This document shows positions 16,347 through 24,434 of a stretch of DNA of 34,578 nucleotides, one piece after another. The stretch is from contig JAGXRG010000036.1 of NCBI GenBank assembly GCA_018335935.1, positions 1 through 34,578 on the forward strand, given 5' to 3'. The translations under genes and the position numbers were made by a program. Positions within the stretch are counted from its first letter, which is position 1. Each line of letters begins with the position of its first letter. Source of the DNA: Chitinophagaceae bacterium. Lineage in GTDB: Bacteria > Bacteroidota > Bacteroidia > Chitinophagales > Chitinophagaceae. Under the pieces are notes generated by a model, which worked only from the letters and a program-made list of their open reading frames with translations, did not search any database and was not told the origin of the DNA.

Positions 16347-16796
16347 TTAAACTCTATAATAATCTCCTCTCCAATTTTGAATACTTTGCTTAATTTCTTT
16401 TTGAGAAAGGTTCTCTTTAATAGCTCTTTCCATTAAGGCTAACCACTCATCATCTCCTGCAAAACGTAAAGCAATAATTTGTCCCATTTTTAATTCACTT
16501 GGTAAGTTTTTACCAGTCATTTGATGATGTCTAAAATTCTCTTCCATTCTAATCACTCTATCTTGAGCTCTTAAAGCAAACACTCTAGAATACCATGCAA
16601 TAATTCCAATCAATAGTATAACAATTAGCATTAAAATATTACCACACATATCAGTACTAGTATTACAAGTTTCTGTACAGCAACAGCAAAAAATTCTGGC
16701 AATACTTAAACCTAAAGCCACTAATAAGAGTATAAAACCAACATAATGATACATTGGAACCATACGTGCATGGTTTTTAAAGTTCTGTTTTTCCAT
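16347..16796 (-). CDS. DUF6526 family membrane protein with a Cys-rich loop
   Basis: This 149-residue protein has two membrane segments (near 18-36 and 53-70) and a conserved polar C-terminal half with ALRAQDRVIRMEENFRHH, MGQIIALRFAGDDE and QKEIKQSIQNWRGDYYRV. It fits the DUF6526 family, which has no known function. The loop between the helices is odd: IFCCCCTETCNTSTDMC has six cysteines within 16 residues, which could bind a metal or form disulfides. I chose the ATG at 16796 (MEKQNFKNHARMVPM); upstream in-frame sequence to 16841 has no domain similarity. It ends in the terminator shared with efp and lies divergent from recG. Confidence 0.8.
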   Translation of the reverse strand: MEKQNFKNHARMVPMYHYVGFILLLVALGLSIARIFCCCCTETCNTSTDMCGNILMLIVILLIGIIAWYSRVFALRAQDRVIRMEENFRHHQMTGKNLPSELKMGQIIALRFAGDDEWLALMERAIKENLSQKEIKQSIQNWRGDYYRV

Positions 16797-16967
16797 TATT
16801 ATAAATTTAATAGTAAAGATAAGATTTTTAAAGCTTAACAAATATTAATGGGCTTAGTCTATTTTTGAAAACCCATTTATTTAAAATTTTATTTTATCAG
16901 CAACTTTTCTAACATATTACAATCACCTATAGAGTATTTAAAAGGAGTTGGTCCATTTAGAGGAGAT

Positions 16968-19007
16968 ATGCTGAAAAAAGAGTTACAAATTTTTACTTTC
17001 AACGATTTATTGAATCATTTTCCTTTTCGACATATTGATAAAACAAGTATTTCAACCATTGCTAGTATTAATTTTCAAACAGAATATGTACAAATTGTAG
17101 GAAGATTATTATTTGTTGAAGTTGTAGGTTCCGGAAGAGGAAAAAGAATGGTGGCAATGGTGAAAGATAAAACAGGTGAACTTGAATTAACATGGTTTCA
17201 TGGGGTTAGCTATATTCAAAAAAATCTGATTGAAGGAACTGATTATTTAATTTTTGGAAAAGTTAGTTTCTTTAATAGCAAAGCACAAATTGTTCATCCA
17301 GAAATGGAAGTCTTTGTGCCACAAAAAGCTGGAGGTAAAATATTTTTAGAACCGGTTTATCCAACAACCGAAAAACTAAAATCTAAAGGAATTAATGGAA
17401 GAAGTTTTGCCAAGCTTACCCATCAATTGTTTTCTCAACTTCAACCAACAGATATTCCAGAAAACTTATCTGTTCAGTTATTGCAAAAATTAAAATTGTT
17501 AGATAGGGCAACTGCATATAGGGCTGCACATTTTCCAAAAGAAGAGAAAGAATATGAAGAAGCTATAAGAAGATTAAAGTTTGAAGAATTTTTTATTGCT
17601 CAAGTTAGACTAGGTTTAATTCGTTTACAAAGACATAGAGCCAATAAGGGTGTTGTGTTTGAAAAAGTAGGAAATTATTTTAATGAGTTTTATAACCATC
17701 ATCTACCATTTGCATTAACCAATGCTCAAAAAAGAGTGTTGAAGGAAATTAGAATGGATACTGCTAAGGGCCATCAAATGAACAGGTTACTGCAAGGCGA
17801 TGTTGGTAGTGGTAAAACTATTGTGGCTTTACTTTCTATGTTGATTGCTGCTGATAATGGATTTCAGAGTTGCATAATGGCACCAACTGAAATATTAGCT
17901 CAGCAACATTTTAAAAGTATTACTAAACTTTTGCAAAACACTCAAATTAAAGTTAGACTTTTAACCGGTAGTACAAAAGCTAAGGAGCGTAGAGAAATTT
18001 TGCATGGATTAGTAGAAGATTCAATTCATTTTGTAGTAGGCACACATGCATTAATTGAAGAAGTAGTTCAATTTAAAAATTTAGGTCTAGTAGTGGTTGA
18101 TGAGCAACATCGTTTTGGAGTTGCCCAACGTGCAGCTTTGTGGAAAAAGGCTACAATACCACCACATGTTTTAGTAATGACTGCAACCCCAATTCCTAGA
18201 ACTTTAGCCATGACAGCTTATGGAGATTTAGACTATAGTGTTATGGATGAATTACCACCTGGAAGACAATCTATAACAACTGTTACTAGAAATGAAATGA
18301 AAAGAGCTAGCGTTATGGATTTTGTAAAATCTGAAATTGCAAAAGGCCGACAAGCATATTTCATCTATCCACTAATTGAAGAAAGTGAAAAAGTAAATTA
18401 TGAAGATTTAATGCAAGGCTATGAACAAGTAAAGTCTTTCTTCCCAGATCATCAATATAACATTGCCATGTTACATGGAAAAATGCCTAATGAATTAAAA
18501 GAAGCTAATATGTTGAAGTTCTCTTCTGGTGAAGCTCATATTATGGTGGCAACCACTGTTATTGAAGTTGGTGTTGATGTGCCCAATGCTTCTGTAATGG
18601 TGATAGAAAGTTCAGAAAAATTTGGTTTATCGCAATTACATCAATTAAGAGGTAGAGTTGGAAGAGGTAGTGAAAAAAGTTATTGCATTTTAATAACTGG
18701 CAGTAAACTAAGTAATGAAGCTAAAGAAAGATTACAGGTGATGTGTGCAACAAATGACGGTTTTAAAATTGCTGAAAAAGATTTAGAACTGCGTGGTCCA
18801 GGAGATATTGAAGGAACCAGACAAAGTGGAGCATTAAACTTTAAACTTGCATCTATTGTCAATGATAAAATTTTGTTAGAATTGGCAAAAACCGAAGCAG
18901 ATGCATTACTAAATGAAGATATGGACTTAAATTTGGAAAGCAACCTTCCTATAAAAAAATTTCTTTTATCAGAAAAAGGAAAAACCGGTTGGAGTAAAAT
19001 TTCGTAA
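16968..19007 (+). CDS. recG: ATP-dependent DNA helicase RecG, start uncertain
   Basis: RecG is a helicase that reverses stalled forks and moves branched DNA. From the first ATG the protein has 679 residues. The wedge (OB) domain covers about 40-130. The helicase core has Walker A (QGDVGSGKTIVALL), DEQH (VVDEQHRFGVAQ), motif III (VMTATPIPRTLAMT), motif V (MVATTVIEVGVDVPNA) and motif VI (QLHQLRGRVGRG), then the RecG tail with LRGPGDIEGTRQSG. The reading frame continues upstream with Leu-Gln-SPIEYLKGVGP, the normal RecG N-terminus, back to a stop at 16866, but has no ATG, GTG or TTG. The likely true start is ATA at 16914, which would give about 697 residues, the family's usual length; see findings. 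The gene is divergent from the DUF6526 gene. Confidence 0.94.
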   Translation: MLKKELQIFTFNDLLNHFPFRHIDKTSISTIASINFQTEYVQIVGRLLFVEVVGSGRGKRMVAMVKDKTGELELTWFHGVSYIQKNLIEGTDYLIFGKVSFFNSKAQIVHPEMEVFVPQKAGGKIFLEPVYPTTEKLKSKGINGRSFAKLTHQLFSQLQPTDIPENLSVQLLQKLKLLDRATAYRAAHFPKEEKEYEEAIRRLKFEEFFIAQVRLGLIRLQRHRANKGVVFEKVGNYFNEFYNHHLPFALTNAQKRVLKEIRMDTAKGHQMNRLLQGDVGSGKTIVALLSMLIAADNGFQSCIMAPTEILAQQHFKSITKLLQNTQIKVRLLTGSTKAKERREILHGLVEDSIHFVVGTHALIEEVVQFKNLGLVVVDEQHRFGVAQRAALWKKATIPPHVLVMTATPIPRTLAMTAYGDLDYSVMDELPPGRQSITTVTRNEMKRASVMDFVKSEIAKGRQAYFIYPLIEESEKVNYEDLMQGYEQVKSFFPDHQYNIAMLHGKMPNELKEANMLKFSSGEAHIMVATTVIEVGVDVPNASVMVIESSEKFGLSQLHQLRGRVGRGSEKSYCILITGSKLSNEAKERLQVMCATNDGFKIAEKDLELRGPGDIEGTRQSGALNFKLASIVNDKILLELAKTEADALLNEDMDLNLESNLPIKKFLLSEKGKTGWSKIS

Positions 19008-19049
19008 GTAATTGTGGCTTACAATTTGTAAGATAATATTTTAGTTTAC

Positions 19050-22000
19050 ATGAAGCATATAAGAACAATACTATTTTTAATTTTTTTATCTATTCTCACA
19101 AACTTGAATGCTCAGAACTATTTAGAGTTTGTAGAGAATAAAGGTCAGTGGGATAAAAACATTGCATTTAAAGGTGCTTTAAATACTGGTGCAATAGCCT
19201 TAAAACCAGATGGAGGTTATAGATTGCTGCAACATAATACAGAAGATTTACATGCTATACATGAATATTTTCATGCTACTAACAAAAAACAAATTGCTAA
19301 TAATGCAAACAAATCATCATTAGGCTTAAGATCTCATGTTTATGAAGTAAGTTTTTTAAATGCAAATTCCAACCCTCAAATTATTTCAGAAAAGCCTCAG
19401 AATACTTATAATAATTACTACATTAATAACGACCCAAGCAAATGGGCAAGCGGTTGTAAAATATTTCAGGCTATAACTTATAAAAATGTTTATCCCAATA
19501 TTGATGTTAGATATTACACAGGTAATGGAAAATTAAAATATGATATCATTGTTCAGCCTGGAGGCAACCCTCAACAAATTGCCATGATTTTTGATGGAGC
19601 TAACGATGTTAAACTCAAGCAAGGCAATCTTATTATTAAAACATCTGTTGCAGAAGAAAAAGAATTAGCTCCATATACCTATCAGCCTTCTCTAAATGGT
19701 CAAAAAGAAATTAATTGTTCTTTCAGATTAAAAGGTAATGTTGTAGCTTTTAATCTTGATCAATACAATGTAAATGTTCCATTAATTATTGATCCTATAA
19801 AAGTGTTTGCAACTTTTACAGGCAGCTCAGCAGATAATTGGGGTTTTACTGCTACTTATGATAAAGCTGGAAGTTTTTATGCTGGAGGAATTGTTTTTGG
19901 TGCTGGATTTCCTGTTTCAAATGGATCTACTTTTCAGGGTGGTGTAAATTCTGAGGATGGAAATATTTATGATATGGGCATTATTAAGTTCAATTCATTA
20001 GGTACACAAAGATTATATGCTACATATATTGGAGGCAGTTTAGGTAACGATCAACCACATAGTTTAGTAGCTAATGATAATGGCGAATTATATATTGCAG
20101 GAAGAACAAATTCTGACAACTATCCTACAACACAAGCCAATTTTGGCCCCTGTGGGCTTAGAGATATTATTTTAACACGACTGAATAGTTCAGGGAATAT
20201 TATTTCTTCAAGAAAAATTGGTGGAACTGGAGAAGATGGAATGAATATAAAGGCCAAGTATTCTACCAATCCGGTAGGTACATTGTCTTTAAACAGAAAT
20301 TATGGAGATGATGCTAGGAGTGAGGTTATTTTAGATGATGCAGGTAATGTATTGCTTGCTTCTTGTACTCAGTCAACAGATTTTCCAACAACTGTTAATG
20401 CTTTTCAAACCCAAAATGGTGGAATTCTTTCTACAATGACAAGAAAGCAAGATGCTGTTTTTATTAGGGCTAATGCAGACCTTTCAACAATATTAAATTG
20501 TACTTACTTAGGTGGTGATAATGATGATGCTGCTTTTGTTTTAGCCATTCATCCAAGTTCAAAAAATATTTTTATTGCAGGTGGTACAGCAAGTGCCAAT
20601 TTTCCAGGTAATAAACTTGGGGTTTATCAATCAACTTATCAAGGAGGCGATTGTGATGGATTTATAGTAGAACTAAATTCAACAGGTACTCTTATTCTAA
20701 GATCATCATTCTTTGGAACTAATTTAGCAGAGAATATTTATGGTATTCAATTTGATAGAAGAGGCTTTCCTTACATAATGGGTACAACTACCGGACAATG
20801 GCCAATTTTGAATGCCATTTACAATCAACCATTTGGAAAACAATTTATTGCAAAGCTTAATCAAGATTTAAGTGGATTTGTTTATTCCACAACTTTTGGC
20901 ACCAATACTCCAGCACCTAATATTTCTCCTACAGCTTTTTTAGTAGACCGTTGTGAAAATGTTTATTTATCTGGTTGGGGAGGAGAGATTAATGTAGGGT
21001 ATAATTATCAAAACAGTGGAACCAATGGATTACCTATAACAGCTAATGCACTTCAAAAAACTACTGATAATAGTGATTTTTACTTTTTTTGTTTAGAAAG
21101 AGATGCAAAAAGTATTTTATATGGAGACTATTTTGGGCAAAATGGAGGTGCAACAGGAGAGCATGTAGATGGTGGAACGAGTAGATTTGACCAAGATGGA
21201 ATAATTTATCAAAGTCTTTGTGCTAATTGTGGTGGTCCAAGTAATATTTTCCCAACAACTCCAGGAGCTTATAGCACCACAAACAATTCAAATAATTGTA
21301 ATTTGGCAGCTGTTAAAATTGCATTCAATTTAGCTGGAATAGCAAATGGAGTAAGATCATCCATAAAAGGTGTAGATGGCCAGGTTTATGGTTGTGTTCC
21401 CATTCAAGTTAATTTCATTGATACTATAGGTGAAGGACAAAGTTATATTTGGAATTTTGGCGATGGTTCTCCTGAAGTTAAAACTACTAGACCAGATACT
21501 TCTCACTTTTATACAAGCATTGGAAATTTTAATGTTCGATTAATTTCAATTGACTCTTCAACCTGTAATATTGTTGATACTTCTTATGTACTAATTAAAA
21601 TTAGAAGTGATAGTGCAAGTTTAAGATTAACGTATAATAAATTTGGACCATGTACTTCTAATACTTATGAATTTGATAATAGGGCATCGGTACCTCCTCC
21701 ATTAAAACCATTTAAATCCAATTCCTTTATTATTAATTATGGAGATGGAAGTCCAACTCAAAGTATGGGGGCTCAAACAATTCAACATACCTATCCCAGT
21801 CCAGGAATTTATAATGGTTGGATGGCATTAATTGATACTAATTATTGTAATCATCCAGATACATTATTTTTCAGGTTAAACATTGTTGCTAATATTGAAG
21901 CACGTTTTGCTCCACCACCAATTGGATGTGTAAACACACCTGTTCAATTCACTAATACTTCTATTGGAGGAAATAATTTAGTTTGGTATTTTGGTGACGG

Positions 22001-22661
22001 AGATTCTTCAACCATTGAAAACCCCACACATACTTACACTTCTATATCTACATTTACAGTTAAATTAGTTATATTTGATAGCACGAGTTGCAATAAGAAA
22101 GATAGTTTAAGTTTGCCTTACACAATTAGTGCTTCACCAGTATCTCAGTTTGATTTCACACCCAATCCACCTCAAACAAATGCACCAGTTAATTTTATTA
22201 ACCAATCAAGTGGTGGCAATAAATATGTTTGGCTTTTTGGAGATGGGGACAGCACTGTAACCACAAATTATAGCCAATTAGTAAGTCATCAATATACAGC
22301 AACGAATACATTTAGGTCTTGCCTAAAAGTGTATAATCAATATAATTGTTTTGATACAAGTTGTAAAGATATTGCTGCAAGAGTGAGTACTTTGTTTGAT
22401 GTGCCAAGTGCTTTTTCGCCCAATGGAAATGGAATTAATGATAAAATTTATGTTCGTGGTTATGGTATTAAAACCATGAAATGGCAGATTTATAATCGTT
22501 GGGGAGTTTTAGTGTTTACCTCTACTAATATTAGTGATGGTTGGGATGGAACTTATCAGGGAAAATTACAACCACAAGATGTATATCATTACACTTTAGT
22601 CATAGAATTTTTCGATAATACCAAAGCACAAAAGACAGGAGATATAACCTTATTACGATAA
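19050..22661 (+). CDS. Secreted SBBP/PKD protein with type B T9SS signal
   Basis: This 1203-residue surface protein has a signal peptide (MKHIRTILFLIFLSILTNLNAQ). It starts with a DUF7948-type domain (LEFVENKGQWDKNIAFKGAL to VPLIIDPI near 250), followed by SBBP-type propeller repeats to about 760 (ATYIGGSLGND, LYIAGRTNSDNYP, LSGWGGEINV). Four PKD domains follow, with WNFGDGSP, NYGDGSPT, WYFGDGDSS and WLFGDGDST. The last 90 residues are the gliding-motility-associated C-terminal signal (PSAFSPNGNGINDKI, IYNRWGVLVF, ending DITLLR). The family is exported by the T9SS and is a cell-surface adhesin or matrix protein. The PorP/SprF gene starts 4 bp after its stop, so they form an operon in the sprB-sprF pattern. 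The PKD and SBBP counts are by eye. A short perfect inverted repeat (19018-19032) lies upstream. Confidence 0.92.
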   Translation: MKHIRTILFLIFLSILTNLNAQNYLEFVENKGQWDKNIAFKGALNTGAIALKPDGGYRLLQHNTEDLHAIHEYFHATNKKQIANNANKSSLGLRSHVYEVSFLNANSNPQIISEKPQNTYNNYYINNDPSKWASGCKIFQAITYKNVYPNIDVRYYTGNGKLKYDIIVQPGGNPQQIAMIFDGANDVKLKQGNLIIKTSVAEEKELAPYTYQPSLNGQKEINCSFRLKGNVVAFNLDQYNVNVPLIIDPIKVFATFTGSSADNWGFTATYDKAGSFYAGGIVFGAGFPVSNGSTFQGGVNSEDGNIYDMGIIKFNSLGTQRLYATYIGGSLGNDQPHSLVANDNGELYIAGRTNSDNYPTTQANFGPCGLRDIILTRLNSSGNIISSRKIGGTGEDGMNIKAKYSTNPVGTLSLNRNYGDDARSEVILDDAGNVLLASCTQSTDFPTTVNAFQTQNGGILSTMTRKQDAVFIRANADLSTILNCTYLGGDNDDAAFVLAIHPSSKNIFIAGGTASANFPGNKLGVYQSTYQGGDCDGFIVELNSTGTLILRSSFFGTNLAENIYGIQFDRRGFPYIMGTTTGQWPILNAIYNQPFGKQFIAKLNQDLSGFVYSTTFGTNTPAPNISPTAFLVDRCENVYLSGWGGEINVGYNYQNSGTNGLPITANALQKTTDNSDFYFFCLERDAKSILYGDYFGQNGGATGEHVDGGTSRFDQDGIIYQSLCANCGGPSNIFPTTPGAYSTTNNSNNCNLAAVKIAFNLAGIANGVRSSIKGVDGQVYGCVPIQVNFIDTIGEGQSYIWNFGDGSPEVKTTRPDTSHFYTSIGNFNVRLISIDSSTCNIVDTSYVLIKIRSDSASLRLTYNKFGPCTSNTYEFDNRASVPPPLKPFKSNSFIINYGDGSPTQSMGAQTIQHTYPSPGIYNGWMALIDTNYCNHPDTLFFRLNIVANIEARFAPPPIGCVNTPVQFTNTSIGGNNLVWYFGDGDSSTIENPTHTYTSISTFTVKLVIFDSTSCNKKDSLSLPYTISASPVSQFDFTPNPPQTNAPVNFINQSSGGNKYVWLFGDGDSTVTTNYSQLVSHQYTATNTFRSCLKVYNQYNCFDTSCKDIAARVSTLFDVPSAFSPNGNGINDKIYVRGYGIKTMKWQIYNRWGVLVFTSTNISDGWDGTYQGKLQPQDVYHYTLVIEFFDNTKAQKTGDITLLR

Positions 22662-22665
22662 AAGA

Positions 22666-23745
22666 ATGTTGAAGAAAATATCTAACATATTAACCATTTT
22701 TAATAATCAAAAAGCAATAGCATTTTGTATCATCTCTTTATGTTGTTTAATTCATGTAAAAAATAATGATGTAAAAGCTCAAGACTTACATTTTTCTCAA
22801 TATATCAATTCACCATTACTGAATAACCCAGCAAATACAGGCTTTTCACCAGAATGTGATTTTAGAGTGGGTTTAAATCATAGAAACCAATGGGCTGGTA
22901 CAAATGTTCCTTATAAAACATCAAGTGCTTGGGGCGATGCACAATTATTTAGAAATAAAATTGAAAATGGCTGGGTAGGTTTAGGTGCTGCACTATTAAC
23001 AGATAAAGCAGGTACTGGTGATTTGCAATCAACTAAAATGTATGTAAACGTTGCTTATCATCAATTATTAGACGATAATAATTTATTGAGTTTTGGGTTA
23101 GGTGCAGGCTTTATTCAAAAAAGAGTAGATTATACCAAACTAACTTTTGATGGACAATGGAATGGGAACTTCTTTGATATTAATATTCCTAATAATGAAC
23201 CATTCATTTCAAATAATACCACTTATTTAGATATAAGTGCTGGAATAAACTATGCATGGTTTGCAAGTGATAATTTTTATATTAATGGAGGAATAAGTTT
23301 ATTGCATATTAACAGACCTTCAGAAACATTTTTTGATCCACTAAGTGTTGATGCTAGGATAAGTAGAAGATTAAATTTATTTGCAAATGCTAGTATAAAA
23401 GTAAGTGATGTATTAATAATAAATCCACATATTTATTACAGTAAAGTAAACACTTCTAACGAAACTGTAATCGGTTTTAATGGTCAGTATAATTTAAGTG
23501 GATATGGTGGAACACAACAACTTTTATTTGGAGCTTATTATAGAGCTAAAGATGCTATTATACCTGTAATTGGATATCAGATGAACGACGTTCAGTTTAT
23601 GTTTAATTACGATGTTACTACTTCGTCATTAAATGCTTTTTCTGCTTACAGAAGTGCTTATGAGTTAAGCATTGTGTGGAAAGGCATTTATAATTTCATG
23701 ACCCGAAACGAACGTGCTGTTCAATGTGCTGCTCCTAGATTTTAA
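22666..23745 (+). CDS. PorP/SprF family type IX secretion outer-membrane protein
   Basis: This 359-residue protein is a second PorP/SprF-type barrel. After a long N-terminal hydrophobic stretch (residues 17-34) the mature protein begins AQDLHFSQYINSPLLNNPAN, then TGF and RNQWAGTNVPYKTSS, matching the family pattern. Conserved later elements are LLSFGLGAGFI, FGAYYRAKDAIIPVIGYQM and a final strand YELSIVWKG. The start is the ATG at 22666, 4 bp after the stop of the SBBP/PKD cargo gene, so the pair is one transcript. The 3' end overlaps the convergent HAD gene by 11 bp. It probably helps move or anchor the cargo just upstream. Confidence 0.93.
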   Translation: MLKKISNILTIFNNQKAIAFCIISLCCLIHVKNNDVKAQDLHFSQYINSPLLNNPANTGFSPECDFRVGLNHRNQWAGTNVPYKTSSAWGDAQLFRNKIENGWVGLGAALLTDKAGTGDLQSTKMYVNVAYHQLLDDNNLLSFGLGAGFIQKRVDYTKLTFDGQWNGNFFDINIPNNEPFISNNTTYLDISAGINYAWFASDNFYINGGISLLHINRPSETFFDPLSVDARISRRLNLFANASIKVSDVLIINPHIYYSKVNTSNETVIGFNGQYNLSGYGGTQQLLFGAYYRAKDAIIPVIGYQMNDVQFMFNYDVTTSSLNAFSAYRSAYELSIVWKGIYNFMTRNERAVQCAAPRF

Positions 23746-24394
23746 TTAAGTTATTTAAATGCCCTTCACTGAATTCTAATAAGGAATTTAATTGCAAATC
23801 TGCAATACTCCATTTTGCATTATTTTTTTGGTTTGAAGCAGGAATAATAACACATTTCATTTTAGCAGCTTTAGCAGCAATTAAACCATTTAAAGAATCT
23901 TCAAAGCATAAACAATCTTCTGAATTTGTATTAAGCTCTTGAGCACAATTTAAATAAACTTGTGGATGTGGTTTGCCATATTCCAATTCTTGTGCTGAAC
24001 TGATTACATGAATATCTTTTTCAATATTCAAAAGTTCAACAACTACTTGAATTAAATTAGTTGGAGAAGAAGAAGCTAAACCAATTTTAAAATTTCTTTC
24101 CTTAAAAAAATGAATAATTTCTGTAACTCCAGAAAGTATTTGCCCTTTTAATTTTACTTTATGGATTACAGAATCTACTATTAAATGTTCTGCTTCTACG
24201 ATATCATTTTTCTCTAAATTAAAATAGCTGTACCAATATTCTAAAAACTCTGCAGTTCTTAATCCTGTAGATTTTTCGTATTGTTCTGTTGTTAATAATA
24301 GTCCTTTATGACTAAAAAAATCATTTGCTGCTTCTTGCCAAAGTGGTTCACTATCGATTAGTAAACCATCCATGTCGAATATTACTGTGGTCAA
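23735..24394 (-). CDS. HAD family sugar-phosphate phosphatase-like hydrolase
   Basis: This 219-residue protein is a HAD hydrolase of the beta-phosphoglucomutase/YniC (HxpB) group. The nucleophile motif is IFDMDGLLIDSEPLW (Asp7 and Asp9), motif II is IGLASSSPTNLI, the Lys is in ELEYGKPHPQVYLNCAQELN, and the acidic motif is CLCFEDSLNGLIAAKAAKMKC. The cap lies between motif I and motif II (about 15-90). This group dephosphorylates phosphosugars such as 2-deoxyglucose 6-phosphate or interconverts beta-glucose phosphates; the exact substrate cannot be set. It overlaps the 3' end of the PorP/SprF gene by 11 bp and has no near operon partner. Confidence 0.9.
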   Translation of the reverse strand: MTTVIFDMDGLLIDSEPLWQEAANDFFSHKGLLLTTEQYEKSTGLRTAEFLEYWYSYFNLEKNDIVEAEHLIVDSVIHKVKLKGQILSGVTEIIHFFKERNFKIGLASSSPTNLIQVVVELLNIEKDIHVISSAQELEYGKPHPQVYLNCAQELNTNSEDCLCFEDSLNGLIAAKAAKMKCVIIPASNQKNNAKWSIADLQLNSLLEFSEGHLNNLIKI

Positions 24395-24434
24395 AATAAT
24401 GTAAGGAAATTAGTTAGTAGTTTTTTATACTTGA

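Noticed and set aside
18680..18943. Minus-strand 87-residue frame inside recG
   Set aside because: Antisense to the conserved helicase C-terminus, no start context.
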